Origin: Balneolaceae bacterium
GTDB taxonomy: Bacteria; Bacteroidota; Rhodothermia; Balneolales; Balneolaceae
DNA length: 64,000 nucleotides
NCBI GenBank assembly: GCA_017640605.1
Contig: JAEPQH010000006.1
Location: 62,001 to 126,000, forward strand
Direction: 5' to 3'
Part shown: positions 16,722 to 23,396 of the stretch, in pieces
How positions within the stretch are numbered: the first letter of the stretch is position 1
Layout: every line of letters begins with the position of its first letter
The notes under the pieces: model-generated
Told to the model about the DNA's origin: nothing
Database searches by the model: none
Seen by the model: only the letters and a program-made list of their open reading frames with translations
Position numbers and translations under genes: made by a program

Positions 16722-19700
16722 ATGCTTAAAAGATACATTCTTACTTTATTCTGCATCGCGTTTTCTGTTTCTGCTTTTGCGCAAACGGTAAACGTAACTA
16801 ATGCAGACTTCATGGCAGATACCGATTACTACTGGACTGCTGACAACACTTATATTTTGGATGACTTGGTATTCATCAAGCCGGGTTCGCGCTTATTCAT
16901 CGAGCCGGGAACATTGATTCAGGGTAACACTGGTGATGGTAACGATGCTACCGGTCTTGTAATCACTCGTGGTGCTAAGATCTACGCCGAAGGTACTCCA
17001 TCGAATCCAATCGTTTTCACTTCTATTGCCGATCAAAGAGACGGCACGGCGAACTCTTCGCTTCGCGGATTGTGGGGTGGAGTAGTAATCCTGGGTGCAG
17101 CCTCAACCAATAACGCTACCGCAGGTGGCGTGAAGTTGGTAGAAGGAGTGGATCAGATTGCCAATCCTGTAGCTCTTGCTGAGTACGGTGGAGACAACGA
17201 CGCTGACGATTCCGGTGTAATCCGCTATGTATCTATCCGTCACACCGGTATTCAGGTAGGTGATGTTGATGGAAACGAGATTCAAGGTCTTACTTTAGGT
17301 GGCGTTGGTTCTGGAACTACTATTGAGTACATAGAATCGTTTGCCTCCAACGATGATGGATTTGAGTTCTTTGGTGGAACTGTAAACACGAAGTTCTTAG
17401 TGTCTGCTTTTAACACCGATGATGCTTTCGATTGGGATGAAGGATTCCGTGGGAAAGGTCAGTTCTGGTTTGCCATTCAGGATAACGGCGTAGCAGATGG
17501 TTACGGTCGTGCTGCAGAGCAGGATGGAGCTACTGGTGATGAGAACACCACTCCGTTTGCCAAGCCGGTAGTATCGAATGTTACCTACTTGGGCGCTGGT
17601 TTAGATGCCGGAGCGAATGCCGGTGATGGTTCGCAATTACTTCTTTTCCGTGATAACACAGGTGGAGAGTACTACAACTCAATCTTCGGCGACCACGCCG
17701 GGTTAGGAATTACGATTGAAGCAGCGGGTAAAGTAGCCAACTTTGATTCTAAGACTCGTTTAGCCGAAGGTGATCTGAAGTTAATGAACAACCTATGGTG
17801 GGGCTTTGGAGCCGGTAACACGATTGCAGAATTCGCTGGTGGCGAAGATCAGGGGCATACTCGTGATTACCTCAGCAATGCCGCTAACGGTAACATGGTT
17901 GCTGATCCACAGTTTGCTGCAATTGGCCGTACAGATGGAGGAAATGGACTAAATCCTGTTCCTGCTACCGATGGTCCTGCTTTTACAATGGATAGAATGA
18001 TGATGGAAGATCCATTCTTCACCAATGTACCTTTTGTAGGCGCATTCGGTTCTGAAAACTGGTTACGTGGTTGGACTGCACTCGAAGAGCACGGATATTT
18101 AGCAGCTGCATCAGCAAAAACCACTGTAACGGTTGCTAACGCTGACTTTGTTGAAAATACCGATTACTACTGGACTGCTGACAACACTTATATTTTGGAT
18201 GACTTGGTGTTCATCAAGCCGGGTTCGCGCTTATTCATTGAGCCGGGAACATTGATTCAGGGTAACACCGGTGATGGTAACGACGCTACCGGCCTTGTAA
18301 TCACACGTGGTGCTAAGATCTACGCTGAAGGTACCCCATCGAATCCAATCGTATTCACTTCTATTGCCGATCAAAGAGATGGTACGGCGAACTCTTCACT
18401 TCGCGGATTGTGGGGTGGAGTTGTAATCCTGGGTTCAGCTTCAACCAATAACGCTACCGCAGGTGGTGTGAAGTTGGTGGAAGGTGTGGATCAGATTGCC
18501 AATCCTGTAGCTCTTGCTGAGTACGGTGGAGACAACGACGCTGATGATTCCGGAGTATTCCGATACGTATCTATTCGTCACACCGGTATTCAAGTAGGTG
18601 ATATTGATGGAAACGAGATTCAGGGTCTTACTTTAGGTGGCGTTGGTTCTGGAACTACTATTGAGTACGTAGAATCATTTGCCTCCAACGATGATGGATT
18701 TGAGTTTTTTGGTGGAACTGTAAACACGAAGTTCTTAGTGTCGGCTTTCAACACCGATGATGCTTTCGATTGGGATGAAGGATTCCGCGGGAAAGGTCAG
18801 TTCTGGTTTGCCATTCAAGATAACGGCGTAGCAGATGGTTACGGTCGTGCTGCAGAGCAGGATGGAGCCACTGGTGATGAGAACACCACTCCGTTTGCCA
18901 AGCCGGTAGTATCGAATGTTACTTACTTGGGCGCTGGCTTAGATGCCGGAGCGAATGCCGGTGACGGTTCGCAGTTACTTCTTTTCCGTGATAACACAGG
19001 TGGAGAGTACTACAACTCAATCTTTGGCGACCACGCCGGGTTAGGTATAACGATTGAAGCAGCGGGTAAAGTAGCCAACTTTGATTCTAAGACTCGTTTA
19101 GCCGAAGGTGATCTGAAGTTGATGAACAACCTGTGGTGGGGCTTTGGTGCCGGTAACACGATTGCAGAATTCGCTGGTGGCGCAGATCAGGCGCATACTC
19201 GTGACTACCTCAGCAATGCCGCTAACGGTAATATGGTTGCTGATCCAGAATTAAACGGTATTGACCGTAGTGATGCAGGTATGGCTTTAGATCCTCGTCC
19301 AAATCTTAATGGTATGGCTTACAGAATGGCTCTAAAAGATATGAGTGGCGATGATTTCTTTACTGCTACTAACTACGCAGGAGCATTTGGCCCAAGTTTA
19401 TGGATTGCCGGATGGACTGCTCTTGAAGAACATGGATATTTACGTGATGGCGGAGTAATCAGCCCGGTAGAAGATGTGTTTGAGCGTCCGGTTGCGATTT
19501 CTTTAGACCAAAACTATCCAAACCCATTCAACCCATCTACTAACATTTCTTTTGCATTACCATCTACACAGAAGGTAACCTTGAAAGTGTACGATATGCT
19601 AGGACGTGAAGTAGCTACTTTGATCAACAACCAAACTGTTTCTGCAGGCCAGCAAACAGTGAGTTTTGATGCATCCGGCTTGTCTTCCGGTGTGTACATC

Positions 19701-19757
19701 TACCAATTAGTAGGTGCGAATGCATCGATCACAAAGCGTATGACATTGATCAAGTAA
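16722..19757 (+). CDS. Secreted surface protein with two near-identical beta-helix-like halves and a Por-type sorting tail
   Basis: A signal peptide (residues 1-20, ending SAFAQ) is followed by two repeats of about 440 residues. Both begin DYYWTADNTYILDDL and contain GGVGSGTTIEY, ASNDDGFEFFGGTVN and DEGFRGKGQFWF. The repeats are offset by exactly 446 codons (1338 bp). The repeated short strands and turns suggest a right-handed beta-helix. The last 85 or so residues (NYPNPFNPSTNISFALP, then VYDMLGREV, ending TLIK) form a C-terminal secretion/anchoring tail of the type IX or FlgD-like kind. It is 31 bp after the TonB receptor gene and ends at a strong terminator, so the two form one operon. I infer a surface binding or capture partner for that receptor; no enzymatic motif was found. 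Confidence 0.88.
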   Translation: MLKRYILTLFCIAFSVSAFAQTVNVTNADFMADTDYYWTADNTYILDDLVFIKPGSRLFIEPGTLIQGNTGDGNDATGLVITRGAKIYAEGTPSNPIVFTSIADQRDGTANSSLRGLWGGVVILGAASTNNATAGGVKLVEGVDQIANPVALAEYGGDNDADDSGVIRYVSIRHTGIQVGDVDGNEIQGLTLGGVGSGTTIEYIESFASNDDGFEFFGGTVNTKFLVSAFNTDDAFDWDEGFRGKGQFWFAIQDNGVADGYGRAAEQDGATGDENTTPFAKPVVSNVTYLGAGLDAGANAGDGSQLLLFRDNTGGEYYNSIFGDHAGLGITIEAAGKVANFDSKTRLAEGDLKLMNNLWWGFGAGNTIAEFAGGEDQGHTRDYLSNAANGNMVADPQFAAIGRTDGGNGLNPVPATDGPAFTMDRMMMEDPFFTNVPFVGAFGSENWLRGWTALEEHGYLAAASAKTTVTVANADFVENTDYYWTADNTYILDDLVFIKPGSRLFIEPGTLIQGNTGDGNDATGLVITRGAKIYAEGTPSNPIVFTSIADQRDGTANSSLRGLWGGVVILGSASTNNATAGGVKLVEGVDQIANPVALAEYGGDNDADDSGVFRYVSIRHTGIQVGDIDGNEIQGLTLGGVGSGTTIEYVESFASNDDGFEFFGGTVNTKFLVSAFNTDDAFDWDEGFRGKGQFWFAIQDNGVADGYGRAAEQDGATGDENTTPFAKPVVSNVTYLGAGLDAGANAGDGSQLLLFRDNTGGEYYNSIFGDHAGLGITIEAAGKVANFDSKTRLAEGDLKLMNNLWWGFGAGNTIAEFAGGADQAHTRDYLSNAANGNMVADPELNGIDRSDAGMALDPRPNLNGMAYRMALKDMSGDDFFTATNYAGAFGPSLWIAGWTALEEHGYLRDGGVISPVEDVFERPVAISLDQNYPNPFNPSTNISFALPSTQKVTLKVYDMLGREVATLINNQTVSAGQQTVSFDASGLSSGVYIYQLVGANASITKRMTLIK
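16821..17911 (+). repeat. Intragenic direct repeat, first copy (1338-bp offset)
   Basis: About 1.09 kb here is repeated almost base for base at 18159-19249 within the same gene. By eye the differences are scattered, mostly third-position changes. Similarity drops sharply after GCTGATCC in both copies. Confidence 0.95.
18159..19249 (+). repeat. Intragenic direct repeat, second copy
   Basis: This is the second copy of the 16821-17911 segment at an exact 1338-bp (446-codon) offset, so the reading frame is preserved. Few protein differences are seen (for example Ala to Ser and Val to Ile changes), implying recent duplication or ongoing gene conversion. Confidence 0.95.
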
Positions 19758-19810
19758 GAAGAATCTACTCGAAGAAACGTCTCACAATATGTGAGGTGTG
19801 CTGATCACAA

Positions 19811-19846
19811 GGGGAGCTCCAGGGAACTGGGGCTCCTCTTTTTTTT
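19811..19846 (+). terminator. Strong rho-independent terminator of the TonB receptor operon
   Basis: A 12-bp stem (GGGGAGCTCCAG with CTGGGGCTCCTC, two G-U pairs) around a GGAA loop is followed by eight T residues. It lies 54 bp after the stop of the duplicated secreted protein. Confidence 0.92.
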
Positions 19847-19892
19847 ATGTAATATTTTATTTCGCTCGAACGATGAGTGCTTGCTTAGGATT

Positions 19893-19919
19893 TATAATCG
19901 GTAGAAATCATTAGATTTC
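19893..19919 (+). promoter_or_regulatory. Perfect -10 box and adjacent palindrome upstream of the PTPS gene
   Basis: TATAAT at 19893-19898 is a perfect -10 box, although no good -35 box is seen 17 bp upstream. Right after it, GAAATC and GATTTC (19904-19919) form a perfect inverted repeat around ATTA, where an operator or transcript start could lie. No known riboswitch was recognised in this leader. Confidence 0.35.
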
Positions 19920-19962
19920 GTGCCCTAACTCATTGGGCTGTAATTCACTAAGTAATATTATT

Positions 19963-20403
19963 TTGGTATTTGTAACACGACAAGCACACTTTAATGCGGC
20001 TCATAGGCTGCATAACCCCGACAAGAGCGACGAATGGAATGCATCCACATTTGGTAAATGCAATTATCCCAATTGGCATGGCCACAATTATGTGATAAAG
20101 GTGACGGTTGCCGGTCTTCCGGATCCTGAAACCGGCTATGTGATCGATTTAGGGAAGCTAAAGCAAATCATGAAAGATCAAATTTTGGATCCCTGTGATC
20201 ATCGGAACCTAAATATCGACGTTCCTTTTTTGAAAGGAATCATCCCGACTTCAGAAAATTTGGTAATAGCGTTTTACAATCAATTGAAAGAACAGGTGGA
20301 AGCTGTTGCCTCAGAAGGGAGTGTGCTTTACTCGGTAGAATTATTCGAAACCGAACGAAACATAGCCGAATATTGTCCTTTCAGGCAGATTGATATTAAA
20401 TAA
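19963..20403 (+). CDS. 6-pyruvoyl-tetrahydropterin synthase family protein (animal PTPS-like; QueD family)
   Basis: With the TTG at 19963 as start the protein has 146 residues and begins MVFVTRQAHFNAAHRL, the usual N-terminus; a TTG at 19933 would add ten atypical residues. Zinc ligands are His14 (NAAH), His39 and His41 (WHGH). The candidate catalytic Cys33 is in GKCNYPNWHGHNY, with the spacing of animal PTPS rather than of E. coli QueD. PTPS converts dihydroneopterin triphosphate to 6-pyruvoyl-tetrahydropterin. The neighbour folE2, 18 bp downstream, makes that substrate, which supports a pterin role; a queuosine role is possible but no queC or queE is nearby. The start codon choice is moderately certain. 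Confidence 0.88.
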   Translation: MVFVTRQAHFNAAHRLHNPDKSDEWNASTFGKCNYPNWHGHNYVIKVTVAGLPDPETGYVIDLGKLKQIMKDQILDPCDHRNLNIDVPFLKGIIPTSENLVIAFYNQLKEQVEAVASEGSVLYSVELFETERNIAEYCPFRQIDIK

Positions 20404-20421
20404 CCGACTATCTCAAGAGCT

Positions 20422-21321
20422 ATGATTTCAAACCAAGTGCGTAGATTTTACGATCCTACATTTACTATTACCCCAGAGTACAAAGAGTCATTACCGGATT
20501 TACAAAACGGTCCGGCTTCGTTAATTGAAGGAGCCAATGTTCCAATTCAACAGGTAGGAATTTCTAACTTCCGTTTACCGCTAAGATTTAAAACCAGAGA
20601 TGGTAAACCCATCACGCTAGAAACCTCCGTGGATGGCTATGTAAGTTTGGATGCCGGCAAAAAGGGTATCAACATGAGCCGAATCATGCGCACCTTCTAT
20701 AATTTCAAGGATGAGGTGTTTTCTTTGGATATGCTGGAAAGAGTTCTCCAAGCTTACAAAGAAGATCTTGAATCACAGGAGTCTTTTCTAAGATTATCAT
20801 TTTCTTACCCTATGATTATGGAAAGCCTTCGATCGGACATGGAAGGGTATCAGTATTACGAAGTTTCTTTTGAGGGTCACTTAGACAACTACGATCGTTA
20901 TCACAAGCATATGCACTTGAAGTTTGTTTATAGCAGTGCTTGCCCGTGTTCGTATGAATTAGCCGAGCATGCGCGTGAAAACCGTGAAGTTGCAGCTATT
21001 CCTCATAGTCAGCGCAGCGAAGCCGAAGTTACCGTTGCTTTGCGTGATGAATTTTTTGTAGAGGATTTGGTTCAGGTTTGTCGTGAAGCGCTCAAAACAG
21101 AAACTCAAGTGATGGTTAAGCGCGAGGATGAGCAGGCATTTGCAGAGCTCAATGGCGCATATCAGAAATTTGTGGAAGATGCCGCTCGATTACTTTACGA
21201 AGAGCTGGATAGTTATAATAGCATCCGGGATTTTGTGGTTAGATGTGCGCACTTAGAAAGCTTGCACAGCCACGATGCTGTTAGCCGAATTTGCAAAGGT
21301 GTACCCAACGGATTGAGATAA
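20422..21321 (+). CDS. folE2: GTP cyclohydrolase FolE2 (type IB)
   Basis: The 299-residue protein matches FolE2, the metal-dependent GTP cyclohydrolase that makes 7,8-dihydroneopterin triphosphate, the first step of folate and tetrahydrobiopterin synthesis. Visible family blocks are [13 protein letters not shown] near residue 50, INMSRIMR near 94 and, near 175-200, the active-site segment [12 protein letters not shown] followed by PHSQRS. FolE2 can use metals other than zinc and is often kept in organisms facing zinc limitation. It is 18 bp after the PTPS gene and ends at a strong terminator, so the two enzymes of consecutive steps form one operon. Confidence 0.95.
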   Translation: MISNQVRRFYDPTFTITPEYKESLPDLQNGPASLIEGANVPIQQVGISNFRLPLRFKTRDGKPITLETSVDGYVSLDAGKKGINMSRIMRTFYNFKDEVFSLDMLERVLQAYKEDLESQESFLRLSFSYPMIMESLRSDMEGYQYYEVSFEGHLDNYDRYHKHMHLKFVYSSACPCSYELAEHARENREVAAIPHSQRSEAEVTVALRDEFFVEDLVQVCREALKTETQVMVKREDEQAFAELNGAYQKFVEDAARLLYEELDSYNSIRDFVVRCAHLESLHSHDAVSRICKGVPNGLR

Positions 21322-21358
21322 ACGAGAGAGTAACTCAATCTAAGATTAGTGAATAAGG

Positions 21359-21387
21359 AAGGCTGAGTGAAAACTCAGCCTTTTTTT
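21359..21387 (+). terminator. Rho-independent terminator after folE2
   Basis: AAGGCTGAGT and ACTCAGCCTT form a perfect 10-bp stem around a GAAA loop, followed by a run of T to 21387. Confidence 0.92.
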
Positions 21388-21419
21388 GTTTGGGTGTGTT
21401 TAGCAAAAATCCATGAAGT

Positions 21420-21536
21420 GTCATTCCTGCGCAGCAAACATTCCGAAGTTTTAACACAGCTTTGGCAGGAATCTGAGGTTGTGAAAAGCTGATCTACTTA
21501 AATATAGCTTTAGATTCCCACCTTCGTGGGAATGAC
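21420..21536 (+). repeat. Dispersed palindromic repeat, copy A (117 bp)
   Basis: The element begins GTCATTCC and ends GGAATGAC, an 8-bp terminal inverted repeat. It contains two hairpins: CATTCCTGC with GCAGGAAT, and ATTCCCAC with GTGGGAAT. It is the same length as copy C and closely similar throughout. No coding capacity is present, so it is a REP/MITE-like element. It is followed at 21545-21579 by a second repeated module (GAATCCATCAGCCGTGC..., ending CAGATG). Confidence 0.88.
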
Positions 21537-21544
21537 TTTGATTA

Positions 21545-21579
21545 GAATCCATCAGCCGTGCATTTGCTCGACAGATGAG
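21545..21579 (+). repeat. Short dispersed module (about 35 bp), copy 1
   Basis: A module beginning GAATCCATCAGCCGTGC and ending ACAGATGAG follows repeat A by 8 bp. Related copies lie at 23012-23045, 23130-23163 and, degraded, 23361-23391. Confidence 0.7.
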
Positions 21580-21621
21580 TAAGATCAAATTAAAAGTGAA
21601 ATAGGAGGGGTACAACAAGTG

Positions 21622-21712
21622 TTAGTCTAGTCTAATTGATTATAAAATTTCTTAGTCTAGTATATTTCATTTTATTAGATTAAAAGGATCTATATTCCAA
21701 CCAGTTAGACTA
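21622..21712 (+). promoter_or_regulatory. Repeated TAGTCTA motifs in the fic control region
   Basis: TAGTCTAGTCTAA starts at 21623, TTAGTCTAG starts at 21652, and the inverse GTTAGACTA (21704-21712) overlaps the fic start codon. The rest is very AT-rich. Repeats placed around a promoter and a start codon look like operator sites; autoregulation through the winged-helix end of the Fic protein is a possible but unproven explanation. Confidence 0.45.
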
Positions 21713-22797
21713 TGTCGATTTCGAAAAACCATATACTGCCATTATTACCCCCTGACGAGCAAACTTACCCGGCTTTAACGCTGTTAACAGATGCTTATCT
21801 GGCAATTGGAGAATTAAAGGGGAGATTAATTAGTGATGTGATAAATCCAAGTCTAATCGTTGGGCCACTGCTTAATAAGGAAGCAGTAGCAAGTGCAAAA
21901 ATAGAAGGGACTCAAACTACTGTAGAAGAGGTGTTAAAATATGAAGCCCAAAACAAAGCCAAGGAAAATCCCGATATCAAAGAAGTATTGAATTACCGTA
22001 GAGCCATATTTCAGTCAATCGAACTTCTACATGAAAAGCCAATTGGTGAAAATTTAATAAAAACACTCCATCGAACATTATTAACCTCGGTGAGGGGAAG
22101 AGAAAAGAGTCCCGGAAATTTTCGAAAGTCACATGTTCATCTGGGTAAGCCAGGTAGTACTATTGAAGATGCTGCATACGTGCCGCCGGTGCTGGGTGAA
22201 ATTGTGCCACTTATACAGAATTGGGTAAACTACATACATATTAGTGATAACGATTTATTGATAAAGGTTGCTATCAGTCACTATCAGTTTGAGGCAATTC
22301 ACCCTTTTATGGACGGTAATGGGCGAGTTGGTAGGCTGTTGATTCCAATCATACTATTTGAGCAAGGTTTGATCCCTTACCCTTATTTCTACATAAGTGA
22401 GTACTTTGAAGAACATCGTGGAGAATATTATGAAGCCCTACGATTGGTAGATCGGAAAAGAGATTGGAATAGCTGGATCCAATTTTTTTTGGTTGCAATT
22501 AAGGAAACGGCAATTAGAATGCAATCGAAAGTTGGAGATATATATGAGCTTTATGGTAGTGTAAAATCACAAAGTATTGAAATGAATTCACAATATGCTC
22601 AGGTATTTATGGATCTATTGTTTGAGCGCCCTGTGATCTCCGCAAAAGAGATAATAGAAAAGCTAGAGCAACCTAGTCGTCAAACGCTGTACACTCTTAT
22701 AGAAAAGTTTGAACAGAAAGAAATTATCAAAGAAATAACCGGAAATAAACGCAATAAAGTATATGCTTTTAGGGCATTAATCGACATTATTAAGTAA
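21712..22797 (+). CDS. Fic family protein (AMP transferase-like) with N-terminal inhibitory motif and C-terminal winged helix
   Basis: The 361-residue protein has a Fic N-terminal domain (about residues 8-90) with the inhibitory motif SAKIEG at 61-66, fitting (S/T)xxxE(G/N) of class II Fic proteins. The catalytic loop HPFMDGNGRVGR is at 197-208, with all key residues (His197, Asp201, Asn203, Arg205, Arg208) present. A C-terminal winged-helix segment lies at about 300-355. Fic enzymes usually transfer AMP from ATP to target hydroxyls; self-inhibition by the glutamate is relieved by unknown signals. The gene stands alone between clusters of palindromic repeats, and no antitoxin gene is visible. 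The gene may have been acquired, but this is inference. Confidence 0.92.
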   Translation: MSISKNHILPLLPPDEQTYPALTLLTDAYLAIGELKGRLISDVINPSLIVGPLLNKEAVASAKIEGTQTTVEEVLKYEAQNKAKENPDIKEVLNYRRAIFQSIELLHEKPIGENLIKTLHRTLLTSVRGREKSPGNFRKSHVHLGKPGSTIEDAAYVPPVLGEIVPLIQNWVNYIHISDNDLLIKVAISHYQFEAIHPFMDGNGRVGRLLIPIILFEQGLIPYPYFYISEYFEEHRGEYYEALRLVDRKRDWNSWIQFFLVAIKETAIRMQSKVGDIYELYGSVKSQSIEMNSQYAQVFMDLLFERPVISAKEIIEKLEQPSRQTLYTLIEKFEQKEIIKEITGNKRNKVYAFRALIDIIK

Positions 22798-22915
22798 TTG
22801 AAAATTATGAGAGATAGAATTATTGAACAGTTTTCGTCTTAAGAACTAAGCTAAATTATCAGTTTAACATTTCAGCTAAATCAAGTTGATAGTAACTCTA
22901 CCTATTCGCTTAATT

Positions 22916-23002
22916 GTCATTCCTGCGCAAGCAGGAATCTGAGGTTGTGAAAAGCTGATGTGTTTAAATATGGCTTTAGATTCCCACCTTCGTGGGAATG
23001 AC
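22916..23002 (+). repeat. Dispersed palindromic repeat, copy B (87 bp, internally deleted)
   Basis: Same ends (GTCATTCC ... GGAATGAC) and same second half as copies A and C, but about 30 bp are missing from the first half. This leaves a tight hairpin, CATTCCTGC and GCAGGAAT around GCAA, followed by the ATTCCCAC/GTGGGAAT hairpin. Confidence 0.88.
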
Positions 23003-23011
23003 TTTTGAATA

Positions 23012-23045
23012 GAATTCATCAGTCGTGTGTTCGTCCAACAGATGG
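23012..23045 (+). repeat. Short dispersed module, copy 2
   Basis: This copy starts GAATTCATCAGTCGTG and ends CAACAGATGG. It follows repeat B by 9 bp, the same arrangement as after repeat A. Confidence 0.65.
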
Positions 23046-23060
23046 TGGGTTGTTCACTCC

Positions 23061-23091
23061 TCCATCATTTCGACGAAGTCGGGGTGATGGA
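23061..23091 (+). repeat. Separate hairpin repeat in the fic 3' region
   Basis: TCCATCATTTCGAC and GTCGGGGTGATGGA pair over 14 bp (three G-U pairs) around a GAA loop. It differs in sequence from the 117-bp element but has the same palindromic character. Confidence 0.6.
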
Positions 23092-23129
23092 ATTGTTTAA
23101 AAGGTATAAGAATAATCCAACTTAAAGTG

Positions 23130-23163
23130 GAATCCACCAGCCGTGCATTCGCCCGACAGATGG
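23130..23163 (+). repeat. Short dispersed module, copy 3
   Basis: GAATCCACCAGCCGTGC at the start and CGACAGATGG at the end match copy 1 closely. This copy is not preceded by a full 117-bp element, so the short module can occur alone. Confidence 0.65.
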
Positions 23164-23231
23164 AGAGGTTTTTACTCAGCCATCATTTATACAAATACTA
23201 AATGATGATAATGTTATCCTTTAGTTTTATC

Positions 23232-23348
23232 GTCATTCCTGCGCAGGAAGTATGCCGAAGTTAGAACGCAGGTTTGGCAGGAATCTGAGGTTGTGAAAAG
23301 CTGATATGCTTAAATTTAGCTTTAGATTCCCACCTTCGTGGGAATGAC
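23232..23348 (+). repeat. Dispersed palindromic repeat, copy C (117 bp)
   Basis: It has the same ends, hairpins and length as copy A, with a few substitutions in the first third. It lies 48 bp after the stop codon of the minus-strand glycosidase gene, where its hairpin could act as a terminator for that gene. A degraded copy of the short module follows at 23361-23391. Confidence 0.88.
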
Positions 23349-23396
23349 TTTGAGATTAGAAATCAACAGTAGTGCATTAATTTGTCAGATGTCCTG

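Noticed and set aside
19899-19962. A preQ1 or folate-type riboswitch before the PTPS/FolE2 operon
   Set aside because: I looked for the known stem and tail motifs and saw none; only a short palindrome and a -10-like box are present.
21420-23391. Insertion sequence or CRISPR array in the fic region
   Set aside because: There is no transposase gene and the repeats are palindromic and irregularly spaced, unlike CRISPR repeats with uniform spacers.
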